Source of the DNA: Sarocladium kiliense
Taxonomy: Eukaryota; Ascomycota; Sordariomycetes; Hypocreales; Sarocladiaceae
Length of the DNA stretch: 64,000 nucleotides
NCBI GenBank assembly: GCA_030734395.1
Contig: JAUZTG010000031.1
Coordinates: 1 to 64,000, forward strand
Direction: 5' to 3'
The position numbers and the translations under genes were made by a program. Positions 43,084 to 54,723 of this stretch are shown piece after piece. The notes beneath the pieces were generated by a model. It did not search any database, had not been told where the DNA came from, and saw only the letters and a list, made by a program, of their open reading frames with translations. Numbering within the stretch: position 1 is the stretch's first letter; the number at the start of each line of letters is the position of its first letter.

Positions 43084-46000
43084 TAGGACGTAGGGAGCTA
43101 CGCATTTTACAGTACAACGTCCAGAAGTCGCGAGACGTCGTCCTTGCCAGCTTGTTCCGAAACCGCAAGATCCTCGAGTACGACGTCTTGGCTATCCAAG
43201 AGCCCTGGCAAAATCCATTTGTCGACACAACATACCATCCGCTCAAAGCCCACTTTCATTTGACATACCTCGCGGACAGTGGGACGAGAGTATGCTATTA
43301 CATCAACAAGCATATTGACGCCGCCACGTGGAGTGTGTCATATATCTCCAAGGACATCATATCATTGCGAATCCGCGAAACCCGATCCGGAAAGGCGGTT
43401 CAGATCATCAACGTATACAACGAAGTGGGAACCGACACGCTTTCTACACTTGAGGAGACGATCGGCAAGATTGAGGTGCCAGAAGAGGTGGTCATCCTCG
43501 GAGATTTCAACTTGCATCACCCTCTCTGGTCGGCAGTACTTCGACGTACGAACGACAGATCAAGCGCCAATCAACTTTGTTCGATCGTCGAACATGCCAA
43601 TCTGCAACTTTTTACTGTACCAGGGACATCAACCCATCGATGGAAAGATGGAGAATCCACAATTGACCTAACCTTTGCCTCGGAGGACCTGGCGTCCCGT
43701 CTGGTCCACTGCAGGGTTGACAGAGACCTGGACTGCGACTCGGACCACCTCCCGATAGCCCTGGCCCTCGACTGGAGATGGAAACCTGCCGCCCCTACGA
43801 GAAAACGGCTCTGGGCAAAGACGAACACGATTACTCTTCGACAGACGGTCAAGGAACACCTTGAAGGAGATGACACTGGTATACTAAGCGATGAGCGACA
43901 AGTTGATGAAGATGTCTCCTCGATCATCAGCGCACTGACAGCCGGCATCGAATTGTCGACCCCGTGGTCAAAACCCTCCCCGCACTCTATCGCAGGGTTC
44001 GACCAAGAGTGCAAGATATCTGTTCAGAGGTCCAACAGCTCCGAAGGAGGTGGCAGCGAACAAGGCAGGAGGACGACTACGAAGCGTACAGACAGGCACG
44101 CAACAAGAAGGGTCGGCACATTCAAAAGCTTCTGCGCAACACTCATCGTCAGAGGGTTGAGGAGGCATCTGCATCACAATCGGGCCTCTGGAACTTAGTC
44201 AAGTGGGCTAAAAATAGAGGTAACACGACACCTGCGTGCACACCTCCACTAATGAAGCCGAACGGGGAGCTCGCCCACGAACCACAGGAGAAAGCTCAAG
44301 TGCTTCGTCAAGCCCTTTCCCGCCCCCAGCAAAAGCGGACCTCTCCGATATTGAAGGTTACCAGTATCCTCCGGCAATTGCATGCCCCGACATCACTGGA
44401 CCGGAGATAGAGAAAGCGATACGCGGAGCCTCTCCTAACAAAGCACCAGGAGGTGACGGAATCACCAATGGAAATCTCCAAGAAGTACTAGATATCATTC
44501 TCCCACGTCTTCAAACACTTTTCAACGCATGCCTGCGGCTCGGTTACTGCCCAGCGCATTTCCGGGATGCCATCACGGTGGTGCTCCGAAAGCCGGGCAA
44601 GGATGACTACGCCCAGCCGAAGGCATACAGGCCAATTGCTCTCCTCAACACGCTGGGGAAAGCCTTGGAAGCCGTCATGGCGAACCGCTTGGCCTACCTG
44701 GCGGACACTCGTGGACTTCTTCCCAGTCGTCATACCGGAGGACGGAAACTCGCATCAACGGAACACGTCATGCACTTCCTTCTCCAGCGCATACATCGAG
44801 CTTGGTCCGAGGGTAAAGTCGCGTCCCTGTTACTCCTCGATGTGTCCGGAGCATACGACAACGTATGCAAGGAAAGACTGCTGCATAACCTGAGGAAACG
44901 CCGCGTCAGCCAGAAGATCGTGAATTGGGTCGGCTCATTTCTCACCGACCGATCCACCAGCCTCAAGCTCCAGGAGTATACAGACCCCTCAACAGCAATC
45001 CAGACCGGTATCCCACAGGGCTCACGCATCTCCCCTATCCTCTACCTCTTCTACAACGCCGACCTCATTGAAGCGTGCAAGACGGAGGTACAGGAGCAAG
45101 GAGAGGACAGTGCATGTGAAACGGAAGCCGTTGGCTATATTGATGATACATCAATCCTAGCGATCGGCCCGACAGCGCCTCGTAACTGCAAGACCCTTAA
45201 GTCCATTCACCGGAAGGCTGAAGACTGGGCATCGAAGCATGGGTCGCAGTTTGCCCCGGCAAAGTACGAGCTTGTACATTTCACCAGAGACCCTAACCTT
45301 AACACTACACATGCTCTCCGCCTCCCGCAAGCCACGATTAAAGCCTCACGGTCCTGCCGTTACCTTGGAGTTCAACTGGACACCAGACTCCAGTGGGGTC
45401 CCCACCGAGAGAAGATAGAAGCAGCAGCGACGAAGAGGCTGTCAGCTCTGTCAGCGTTAGCATCGTCGACTTGGGGCACAGGATTAGTCAACCTTCGACA
45501 AGTCTACCGTGCCATGGTTGTGCCTCAGATGATGTACGGATGTTCCGCATGGCATGTACCGGGCAACGGACGATCAGGAAGAGGGAGTGCGATGATCAGT
45601 GCAATGCAGAGGATCCAAAGACGAGCAGCCCAGACCATCACAGGCGCATTCCGGACAACAGCAGGGGCTGCGGTCGACGTTGAAGCGCACCTGCTCCCTG
45701 TAATACAGCAGCTGGAACAAACAGCACTTGAGACCACGATGCGCATCAGGACCAGCCCCACGTACGTCGACGTGGCTACGTCCAGGGATGGGGTTCGGAG
45801 CGAGCTGCAAAGTCCTCTCGACCAACTTTCAAGCATGCTAGCGCGCAAGTACGACCTACAGCTGGACCGGCTCGAGAAACGCGTCCCGCACGTCGTGCCA
45901 CCATGGTGGACACCGCCTTCAGTCTACATCGCCGCATCATCAGAGGAGGCAATCAAGGAACACGATGCAATAGGAACGGAGACGATCCGAATCTATACGG

Positions 46001-46911
46001 ACGGGAGCGGCATCAATGGTCACGTTGGAGCGGCCGCTGTCGCCCCAGCGATACGGCCAGACGGCAGCGACGCGAAACGAACACAGTACATGGGCACATC
46101 TGCTACATCAGCTGTGTACGCTGCGGAATTAAGGGGCCTGGTTCTTGCATTGGAAATACTACTGGAAATGCACACTGCTCATGCGACTATCCGGAAATGT
46201 GCCATCTTCACCGACAATCAAGCCGCCATGCAAGCCCTCCGAAACCCAAAGACACCGTCAGGTCAATACATACTGGAGGAGGCCGTTCGAATCCTCGACC
46301 AGCTCCGCAGTCTTGGATGGAGCATCGAGTTCCGTTGGATCCCAGCACACGTGGGAGTGCCCGGAAACGAAGCGGCAGACCAAGCAGCAAAGGAAGCGGC
46401 TGAACCCGACCCAGAAGAACCAGAACCGGAAACCCTCAGGACCCTTATGGCGACAACAAAATCAATTATCCGCAGGACCATGAAGGTCGAGTGGAAAGCT
46501 TCCTGGGAGAAGGCCAAGCATGGTAGAGAGCTATACAGGCTCGGCGTCAAACCAGGAAAAGCAACCCTTGACCTTCATGCCGGAACACACAGAGCAATCA
46601 GCTCTGTCATTACGCAGATGCGTACCGGGAAAATCGGATTGCGGGCGTATCTCGCCAGTATCAACAAAGCAGACACAGACAAATGCGATTGCGGCTATGG
46701 CCCACAGACAGTGCGGCATGTCCTCCTGGAGTGCCGTCACTGGACAGAAGAAAGACACAAAATGTGGGCAGGCAAACAACCATGCGTTGACATCAAACGC
46801 ATTCTCGGAAGCTCGTCAAAAGCAGTCCAAGCAGCAAAGATGATGATAAGGACGGGCCTATTGAAGCAATTCAAGGCGGTACCATCCACCGTACTCATAT
46901 ACTCAGCGTAG
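43080..46911 (+). pseudogene. LINE 2 ORF2: endonuclease/RT/RNase H with two frameshifts
   Basis: The ATG at 43080 begins an APE endonuclease (LRILQYNVQKS, VLAIQEPWQNP, VVILGDFNLHHPLW, CDSDHLPIAL). Near 44011-44016 the frame moves from 0 to 2, giving DICSEVQQLRRRWQ onward. At a T-run near 44316-44318 it moves from 2 to 1, giving FPPPAKADLSDIEGY onward. Each is explained by one missing base. From there the frame is open to 46911. The reverse transcriptase has RPIALLNTLGKALE, QGSRISPILY and GYIDDTSIL, and the RNase H has intact acidic residues (IYTDGSG, AAELRGL, FTDNQAA, GNEAADQAA). A C-terminal CDC-x7-H-x4-C follows. The EN and RT halves are thus uncoupled as read. Confidence 0.9.
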
Positions 46912-47207
46912 ACGAGTGATTACTGTCAAACAGAAGCAAAGGAAGGCTGGGAAGGGCCGGACAAGTCAGAGACACTGAACGATTTCAATAGCTGTAGATA
47001 CAAACCAGGAAGAGGCTGCCCACCAGAGGTAGACAGGAAGATGATACTCGATATATGAACGGACTGTGACAGCAGGACATTCAAGGTGGGGTGGAGTTTA
47101 ATCCTGAGGGCCGAAGGTGGGCGGCCTTGACCTGGTATTTATAACCGTACCGCTGCATAGCTACTGGTAAAAGTGGCTGGGACAGTCTATGAATTAATCA
47201 ATCAATC

Positions 47208-47226
47208 AATCAATCAATCCATTAGC
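47208..47226. repeat. Target-site duplication, 3' side of LINE 2
   Basis: This is the exact second copy of the 19-bp repeat at 40828-40846. It is preceded by the (AATC)n tail of the element. Confidence 0.7.
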
Positions 47227-47227
47227 C

Positions 47228-47380
47228 TCCTACTGGCAAGGTTCTTGCTGGCAAAGAGTCTTACTGCCGGGCCCGAACAAAATATTCACCTTACCGGTAA
47301 GGCTCTTACTGGTAAAGTTCTTATTGGCAAGGCCTCAATGGTGAGGTTCTTACTGCAAAGTGGCCGAAAGTAAGGCTCCT
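47228..47380 (+). repeat. Degenerate ~15-bp minisatellite
   Basis: Units like CTGGTAAAGTTCTTA recur with variation (CTGGCAAGGTTCTTG, CCGGTAAGGCTCTTA, TTGGCAAGGCCTCA, ATGGTGAGGTTCTTA) directly beyond the LINE 2 target repeat. Confidence 0.6.
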
Positions 47381-47726
47381 CATGGCAAAGTTTCGTACCA
47401 TTAGGTGGGCTGAAAGAGGACTCACCTTAGGACGCCCGCCTCAATGTGTGGTCAGCGACGTAGCAATGACGTGTAAGTCGCATTTGCAAACAAAGTTTTG
47501 CCAGGGAGGTTCATGGCACAATGTCAGAGGCTCCACCCTGCCTGGACCGGCTATTCCTCGGATAAATACCCTGTGCTCTCCACCCCAGTCAGGTCTGGGC
47601 CAGATGGCCCCTCACCACAGATGAACCTAAGTGCCCATGATCGTAGCATACAAGTCTGCTTTCACTCCATTTCGGCGCATATCCTTGTGTAGGCTCTTAG
47701 CTTTCCAGAGCTGACTAGTCGACGTA
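47381..47726. other. Upstream region of the first PigL_N gene
   Basis: No gene is supported. It presumably holds the promoter of the gene starting at 47727; I see no clear TATA box. Confidence 0.35.
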
Positions 47727-49048
47727 ATGGCCGACCCTTTAAGCATCTCCGCCTCGATCCTTGCAGTAGTCACCGCTTCAGTGGCGTCGGTCAAGTCTCT
47801 AAAAGAGATGGTTGAGCGTTACAGAGAGCGGGACCAAACTCTTCGTCGGCTCCTGGATCAGCTTGACGATCTCATCAATATTTTGGATACCCTTGGGAAG
47901 CTCTCACAGGTTGAAGCGCCCATGCTGGGCCTCCTGAAGGGCCCTGTCGACCGGTGTAGGCAGCTGTGCCATGCTTTTGAGGCAGTGATGAAAGACTTCG
48001 CTGGGAAGTCATCCACAGGTTTCCGTGATTGGACAAAAATGGAATTCATGAAGGGAGACATTAACGAATTCATGGGAACTCTGTCCGGTTACAAATCGAC
48101 GATCTCGATAGGGCTGGGAACTATTACCTTGTACGCAATGTGGTAGAACGTGACCAAAAACAGAACTAACCAATTGTATGTAGACAAACTTCAAAAACCA
48201 CATGCAATGTCCTTGAGCAATACAGCGAGATGGTTCAAGATACCACGTATAACCTCAATGTTCAGCTGCAGCGCATCAACGAGAAGATAGAGCGGTTTCC
48301 TTCAGAAGAGCCAGACACCATTGGATTGGAATTTAGAGACGAGAGCACGGTTATCAGGCACTGCATTCGTATCTGCGAGGAAGCGATGTACCGCATCGGA
48401 TCATTAGCCGACCGCGAACGACGGGTGTATTCTGCTGCACTCTCTCAAAAGGCCACACCAGACGCTGCACCAACTCATCCCAAGCTCTTCCAGGCTCACG
48501 AAGAGACACGTGGAATGCTAGACAACAATCGTGAAAACATTGCTAAATTCCTCGGGCGGCTACAAGAACGGCTAAACTCAGTGGAACATTATCCCGATTC
48601 GGAACGGAGGGAAACGGAATTGAAGGAAGACATCAAAGCTTTGGAGGACAGTCTAGAGGTGTGCAGGATCGCCACCACGGAGGTGAGCCGTCAAAAGGTG
48701 CATACCTTCGGTGAATTCGTCGCCGAAGGTGAAAGTGACCAAGTTGTGGTCACGACTTTGGCAGACCTTTTCAACGTTGAGAAGGCGACCTCTAAGGACA
48801 ACTCAGCGCAGCTCATCGGCTCGATGGCCGGTAACGAGCTAATACAGCTGTCCAAGGATCGGTACCGCCACCAACGATTTGGTACCGCTGAGACAACACG
48901 GGTTAATGTGATGCCCCCGATCACAAAGAATAGCGACCTCCATGTTCCTAGCCAAGGAGTGAAGGAACAACAGGCGGGACTAAGGGCGAGCATCTCTAAA
49001 GCGAATCCCAATGAAACGAAGAAGCGGGCCACGGAAAGTCACCCTTGA
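47727..49048 (+). CDS. PigL_N-domain protein, paralogue 1
   Basis: Exons 47727-48130 and 48184-49048 join across a 53-nt intron (GTACGC donor, TGTAG acceptor) to give 422 residues. The start MADPLSISASILAVVTASV and the helices that follow (YRERDQTLRRLLDQLDDLIN, CRQLCHAFEAVMKDF) match the PigL_N / fungal STAND N-terminal domain (pfam PF17111). So do FRDWTKMEFMKGDINEFMGTL and GYKSTISIGL. That domain is a helical bundle also found on fungal NLR-like proteins. The C-terminal part is coiled coil without a nucleotide-binding domain. A similar gene starts 356 nt downstream on the same strand. The name comes from an azaphilone pigment cluster; nothing here shows pigment synthesis. Confidence 0.82.
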
Positions 49049-49404
49049 GGATAGCGTCATGTGGTGGTGGCGACTTGGTGTTCATAGCGAATGACATTCC
49101 TAATTGTTGAGTTAATTCATCTGTTTGCAAAGTGAACTTCAATTTTCTTCGTGTAGTCTATTGGATACACCATTGGATGGACCATTGGATGGACCATTGG
49201 ATGGTCCATTGGATGGATCATTGGATGAGTAGCTTCTCAAATATTTGACGATTGCCATGTTTCGTGTCGCCTCGATGCGTCAGCATCCACGTGACGTACC
49301 TCTATCCGGGCTGGCAACCCCTCTCGAGTCAGCCTCAAAATAAGCTCAAAGCCGTCACAAGCCCGCACTGGTAAAATCGGTGATTACAGAATCCCGGAGA
49401 TCAG
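49049..49404. other. Spacer between the two PigL_N genes
   Basis: This 356-nt stretch contains the 12-bp minisatellite (49160-49229) and should hold the promoter of paralogue 2. No gene is supported. Confidence 0.4.
49160..49229 (+). repeat. 12-bp promoter minisatellite (ATTGGATGGACC)
   Basis: Six head-to-tail units of 12 bp are present: one variant ATTGGATACACC, two exact, then ATTGGATGGTCC, ATTGGATGGATC and a partial unit. Each begins ATTGG, the reverse of a CCAAT box, and the array ends 175 bp before the ATG of the second PigL_N gene. Confidence 0.85.
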
Positions 49405-50613
49405 ATGGGTGACCCACTCAGTATCGCCGCCAGCTTGATAGGCATCATCGCCGCCACTGCGCAATCGTCTAAAGCACTATACCAGGCGGTGCAAAGCTTC
49501 CAAGACCAACCACGTACCGTGCGGCGGCTGCAAGACGAGCTAAAGGGTCTAGACGGCGTCCTAGGATCCCTCCACACCCTTGCTGGAGAAGATGCAGCAT
49601 CTTTCGCGCCGTTAGAATTGCCTCTACGTCAATGTGGCTTGGCCTGTGTGGAGTTCAAAGGCCTAGTGCTCAGGTGCACAAGCCACTCTGATGGAACTAA
49701 ACCGAGTGTTCGGGACTGGGTGAAACTCAGATACATGGACACCGATCTCAGGGGATTCGTAGAGATGCTTGCAGGATATAAGTCCACGATCTGCGTCGCA
49801 CTGGCCGATGCAAATATGTGAGTTGCCCTGGACCTGGAGGCTGATCAACTTACTAAACTTACTCAACTTCGAAGACGGTCTAGTACGGTAACTCGTCAAG
49901 TCCTCAACGAGTACAAAGAAATGATCGAGGCAACTACACAGGATCTTGAGCATCATCTGGAGGAGATCACTTCGAAACTACAAGCTATTCCTTCTTTCAG
50001 TCCCAGGCCCGCCTTGACGACTACAGAACTACAATGGTTGGATAGGGAACGGCGGAGCACAGAACAGTGCCTTGAGATCTGTGCCCAAGGTCTATCCCGT
50101 ATTGATGACTTGAAGAGTTCATCAGTTAGGGACGGCGAGCTATCTCACGAAGCCTCTACGGTTCCCATTTCGGTTCGAGAACTTACGCTTGCAGAGGCTA
50201 TGACCGTTTTCGCACTCAAGAGATGTCATGACGACTTGACACACCAGGTACTGGCCTTGAAGGAGCGAGCCCGATCAGAAATGCGCTCTAGTGCAACTTG
50301 GACCGCTGATCAACCTATACCGACTTCCCAGGATGAGCTCTTGAGACTGAAGTGCGAGTCCGACAGCACTAAACAGCGTCTAACCATCCTCAATAACGCT
50401 GCTAAGCAGGCATCGTCTGGTGCCGTTCATGTCGTGGAGGATGTTAAGATTGGTATGGATGGGGAACAAAAGTTGATCACATCACATGAACAACTCTTTG
50501 AAGTTCGGCGCGTGACTTTGGGTAATAGGGCCAGGCAAGTAGTCATGTCCGCCTCTGACGCAGCACTTCAAGAGTTTCTCAGATCGGACAGAACAGAAAG
50601 ACCTTTTGCATAG
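49405..50613 (+). CDS. PigL_N-domain protein, paralogue 2
   Basis: Exons 49405-49817 and 49875-50613 join across a 57-nt intron (GTGAGT donor) to give 383 residues. MGDPLSIAASLIGIIAATAQ, then LKGLDGVLGSLHTLA, RDWVKLRYMDTDLRGF and LAGYKSTICVALADAN form the PigL_N domain more typically than in paralogue 1. Splicing gives IRSSTVTRQVLNEYKEM, a standard continuation of the family. The rest is coiled coil (DLEHHLEEITSKLQAI, ERRSTEQCLEICAQGL) with no nucleotide-binding site. The intron position is the same as in paralogue 1, so the pair arose by tandem duplication, though much older than the 23-kb one. Confidence 0.85.
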
Positions 50614-51578
50614 CTATATAACGCAGTAGTGCCTGTCAAGACCGATTTTGAGATCCAAGCGTGCATCCTGGCCCTGCAAACGAGGAGGGTGTGGTGTGGA
50701 TTCTGTTGATGGACCAACATGAAACGTCTGTGATGCTGCAGTCGCCCTCTTCCTATCGCGTTCAATAATTTCAGCAAGCTTATTGATGTTTTCTCCACTT
50801 TCCATATTGTTGACCTGCACATTCCAAGATCTCTTTCCGGCATCCATACGGCGTGTCACCATCTGTTCGTTGCGCCCAAACACGATCCAAAAGGTCAATT
50901 GGATAGCCAGCTGCCCGTCGTGACGCCCAAAGCGACGCTGGCATTATGGCGACCCCATGGCCTGAGGACCACACCTGGCCAACTCCTTTCCGAGAGCATG
51001 TCGCGAAACTGAGCAGATACCTCCAGACAGCACTTCCATCGACGAAGCAGACGGCCAACCCATCGAATCCCAGAGCGCCCGAGTCATGATCTTCGGCACT
51101 CTGAATCTTTTAGTCAAATTTCAAACAGAATGCCACCGACATTAAGGAGAACTCGGGTGCTACGCGGACAGCTAACAATCTAGCCAAAGAGGCGCTCGAG
51201 ACCAATAAGATGACACTCAGGATGGTGAGGGATGCGGAAGGACTGGGACCAATGAACCGGGGCGGCACCGAGCTCTCCCCTGTAAACATCCCCCCCGTAT
51301 TGGTGCTGTTAGCAGCAGTTAGTGGGGGGGAAGGCTTATGGGCAATTCCACCACACATCTTGCCGGGGGTTCTACCCGCCACCTTAACAGCGCAGTGGAA
51401 GAACTTTTGGAGTGTTTCATATTCCATTGCAAAGATGCCCCGACGGCAAGATCACGAGTTTTTCGCTTGAAAACACGTGAATAAACAGCTCTACTGTCTC
51501 TGATTGCCAATGAGATCTCAGCGACACGATCTTTCTTCTTCCAATGACGCGCCGACGCGCTGAAACCGACCACCGAGC
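50614..51578. other. Intergenic, no supported gene
   Basis: Short conflicting frames on both strands, none with recognisable motifs. Confidence 0.35.
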
Positions 51579-51732
51579 CTCAAGAAACACCCAAACATCA
51601 CAGTCACAGTACAGCGAGGGAAGTCGTGCCCTCCTTCCAAGTACGCCAGATTGATGGAAAATGGACGTGGTTCCCCCATTGTTCCTGCCCGACCATAATT
51701 TACGGCATCGGAGCTCGAGGATTACGCGGCCG
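51579..51732 (+). repeat. ~150-bp direct repeat, copy 1
   Basis: This segment is similar (about three quarters identical by eye) to 51865-52018. The best block contains GGAAAATGGAC and CCCATTGTTCCTGCCCGAC in both. Their distance is about 286 bp. Confidence 0.55.
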
Positions 51733-51864
51733 AGGCACATGGTGCGCAGACAAAGAACGCCAGAACGACATCGAACAAGCCAGACAACAGGATCAAACAC
51801 ATTGCGAGAACACGGTTACCCTCCCTGAATGAGGCGCCATTGTGCCAAAAGTAGCGACTTCTGA

Positions 51865-52018
51865 ACCTCACGAAACACCAAAACATCACAGAAGAGTACG
51901 GTAAAGTGGGTTGCGTCCCTTTCGAGTACGCCCCAGGATGGAAAATGGACTTGGTCCGCCCATTGTTCCTGCCCGACAATAGTTTACAGTACAGAATATT
52001 GAGGAATACGCGACAGCG
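51865..52018 (+). repeat. ~150-bp direct repeat, copy 2
   Basis: This is the second copy of the segment above, ending about 145 bp before the LINE 2-derived fragment. No protein is evident. Confidence 0.55.
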
Positions 52019-52162
52019 ACGCAGATTGAACGGAACGGTCAACTGATCCCCATCGACATGACGACGCGGGATACCCGAGATGGACATGGCAACACATCGA
52101 ACAAGCATTGTTAAACTTGACTTCTCAACATCACAATTGAACGAGTCTACACAACCCTAGTA

Positions 52163-52769
52163 ACAACACCACACCCAGCTCAGAACAAAACTCTCAAGAC
52201 ACTTCATATACTGCAACATGCACAGCTAGCCTACACCTAGCACACTATCGCCGCCAAAGACGCCCTTGCGACCTGTCCGGATGCTGATAGTGTCTTTGGT
52301 GTCATGAGCAGGCACCGCCCCCAGAAATCAACGAGCATGCCCCGTGCACTTCAAGTACTTACATCAAATGCACTTCATGCAGCGCACCCAAGACAACCAA
52401 CTATTGCTTAGAGCAGCAGGCGCTAGGCTGCTCGGCGATAGAAGTACAGACAAACGGAACGACTGCAGGATGGATCCTACGGATCGGGACATTCGGTCAC
52501 ATCCACGACAAGACAAAACATCAGCGCAGATGAGTGTTTACTGTCAAACAGAAGCAATGGAAGGCTGGGAATGGCCGGACAAGTCAAAGACAAAGAACAA
52601 GTTTTGATAGCTGTAGATACAAACCAGGAAGAGGCTGCCCACCAGAGGCAGACAGGAAGATAACACTCCATAGTAGAACAGCCTGTGACCAGCAGGATAT
52701 TTCATGGTGGGGTGGAAGTCAAACCTGAGAGCCGAAGGTGGGCGGCCTTGACCTTTGGTCTCATAAAAC
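52163..52769 (+). mobile_element. Internally deleted derivative of LINE 2 (~0.6 kb)
   Basis: The left part matches the LINE 2 leader (AACACCACACC then AGCTCAGAACA) and, near 52325, the start of ORF1 (CAACGAGCA near the ATG). The right part (about 52525-52769) matches the LINE 2 3' UTR, including CAGCTGTAGATACAAACCAG-like and GGTGGGCGGCCTTGACC stretches. Almost all of ORF1 and ORF2 is missing, yet both ends remain. This is the structure of a non-autonomous element or of a very old deleted copy. I see no clear target duplication. Confidence 0.75.
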
Positions 52770-54723
52770 CATCCTCGGCCGACTGAGTGGCGTTGGTGAT
52801 AAGGATTGCAACGGAGAACTATGCAATCAATATACTCAAAGACTTGAGCATATCCATAATTGAAAGTATCAAGCTAGAGGGTATCTCGAAGTTGCTACTG
52901 GCACTCACAACCATGGCGCACGTCTCTCTGTGAAGTCGAGATTTGATTCGATGCCACTCAGCACTCACACACAACCCAAGGAAACATTGCCTTGGGGTTT
53001 GACGGACCCGCCTTTGAATGCAGCCAGATACGCTAAATTCCGCACAAATGCCTCTCACAGACCCATCCAAGACAAACTCTAAATCCCGCCCAAATACCTC
53101 GTTTCCGGATGGAGAAATGAACCGTGCTCGGAGGCAGGGAGGGACGGAAATAGATTTCGCTTTAGCAGAAAGGAGCTTGCTTGGCCTCCGATCACCAGGT
53201 TGCGCCATGGCGCACATGAAAGCTTCGTTGCCGCATCGGATGCAATAGACCATGCAGACGTTCTTACTGACTATAGATTCAACATGCTTTTCGAGCACTT
53301 CCCTCAGCCCAGCTCCTCGTACCAAAATAACTCCTCTTGCTTTCCATTTGAAAGTATGTCCCACCATGTCAAGCAACAAACTTCCGAACACTCCTGACAA
53401 TACGAGCACCCTGAAATCCGACAGGTATAATGACTTGAATGCCACCGGTGAAAGCCGGCCAATACTCTTTCCGGACCTACAAATTGCTCGTCGGCCATGG
53501 ATGTGCTGGGTGACTGATCTGACCTGAGTGACACCTGGTACGCCATCCATCTGCGGAGTTCCTCGCTGCAAAAGCCCTGGGAGGGTTTCAGTGACTATTT
53601 TACTGTGCATTCATGTAGATGGCTCACCATGCCGGTGGATCGTGGTTTCAACATCCAAATTATTCTGGACAAAAATCTCCCTCGTCGAAATGAATCAAAG
53701 GCCCCAGTTGTCGACCATTGATGAAGTAAACCTCATGCTTGAACTCGTCTACAAGCTGATCAGCGTCACCGCCTCAAGTGCGTGGCAGTTTGTACAGAAC
53801 TCGGGTTACGCGAGATAGGTACATGCCTGGTGAATTGGAGTCGCTGTGAAGCGTGAAATTGAACTGGCGCAGAGCAGCTCGTGAGCCCATAAACGTGGAG
53901 TACAATGACTGCATATGCCACGAGGACTCCTGTATAAACGTACATATTTTGGGCCTCAGCAATGACACTGTACGCTGTTGTCGCAGGATGATGGTACGCC
54001 GCATGAACGGTGAAGCGGGAACGATTGGAAGGTAGTTTTATAGCTGCCGTTGTGGAGGCAGTGCTCATCCGCTTTATACCCTGCCACCTGTCGAGATATA
54101 TGAAAAGCAGCCTGTCGGTGCGCATCTCTAGCATGTCCGTCCCGCATTTCTACGAAAACCGGCTCGATGGATAGATAGCACTATGGTATTCGTGATCGCA
54201 TGAAAAGTACATTTTACGATCCCACAGTCCTCTGGGGAACAAGCAGACAGTACATCACTGAACACGATCATGTTGAGGACTGCCTTGGGTATGCATAGGC
54301 TAGGTACAAGATTTGCTTAAGATAACCTCAGGTTCTTGAGTCCCTGAGCTCCAAGATTTCCAGCGAGGAAGTCCGAAGAGGTGTCCAGACATGTCCACGG
54401 TCAGCATATGTCTAGTCAACCCAATGCCATTGTCTTAGTGCCGTCCCGACGAAATGACAGACCCTCTGAATTCCGTACCTGTCACCAAGATGGGGTGCAT
54501 TGTTCGTGGAATACTTGGAGTACTTCTACTGTCGAAAATATTCGTTGATATTGCCCAGTACATCCGCCATGACCATGTCAACAATGATATAGCTCCATAG
54601 TAGACATTCGAGTGGCACTGTTCCCCATGTCAGGGGAATTTGGTCTCCCACTACCGAGTTATCCAATTTGCGGAGCCATAACACGATGGCACCAAGGACA
54701 AGGGCAACCCCTCCCATGATCTG
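52770..54723. other. Gene-poor stretch with one long minus-strand frame
   Basis: A 263-codon open frame on the minus strand (52819-53610, ATG start) is the longest. Its composition (many Cys, Arg and Val, no motif) does not convince me, and a competing plus-strand frame at 53018-53248 looks as good. A short hydrophobic minus-strand frame lies at 54526-54717. Confidence 0.3.

Larger units (their letters stand above)
40847..47207 (+). mobile_element. LINE 2: near full-length Tad-like non-LTR retrotransposon
   Basis: A 6.36-kb element lies on the plus strand between 19-bp direct repeats. It has a 128-nt leader, ORF1 with zinc knuckles, and ORF2 with endonuclease, reverse transcriptase and RNase H. 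A roughly 290-nt 3' UTR ends in an (AATC)n tail that merges with the target. ORF2 carries two one-base deletions, so this copy is probably inactive if the sequence is right. A deleted derivative lies at 52.16-52.77 kb. Its proteins differ clearly from LINE 1, so it is a different family. Confidence 0.9.

Noticed and set aside
47727..50613. Pigment biosynthesis cluster
   Set aside because: Only the domain name refers to azaphilone pigments; no polyketide synthase or tailoring enzyme is in the window.
52819..53610. 263-codon minus-strand frame
   Set aside because: It has no family motif, odd composition and a competing frame on the other strand, and it sits among transposon debris. Mentioned only as a possible frame.
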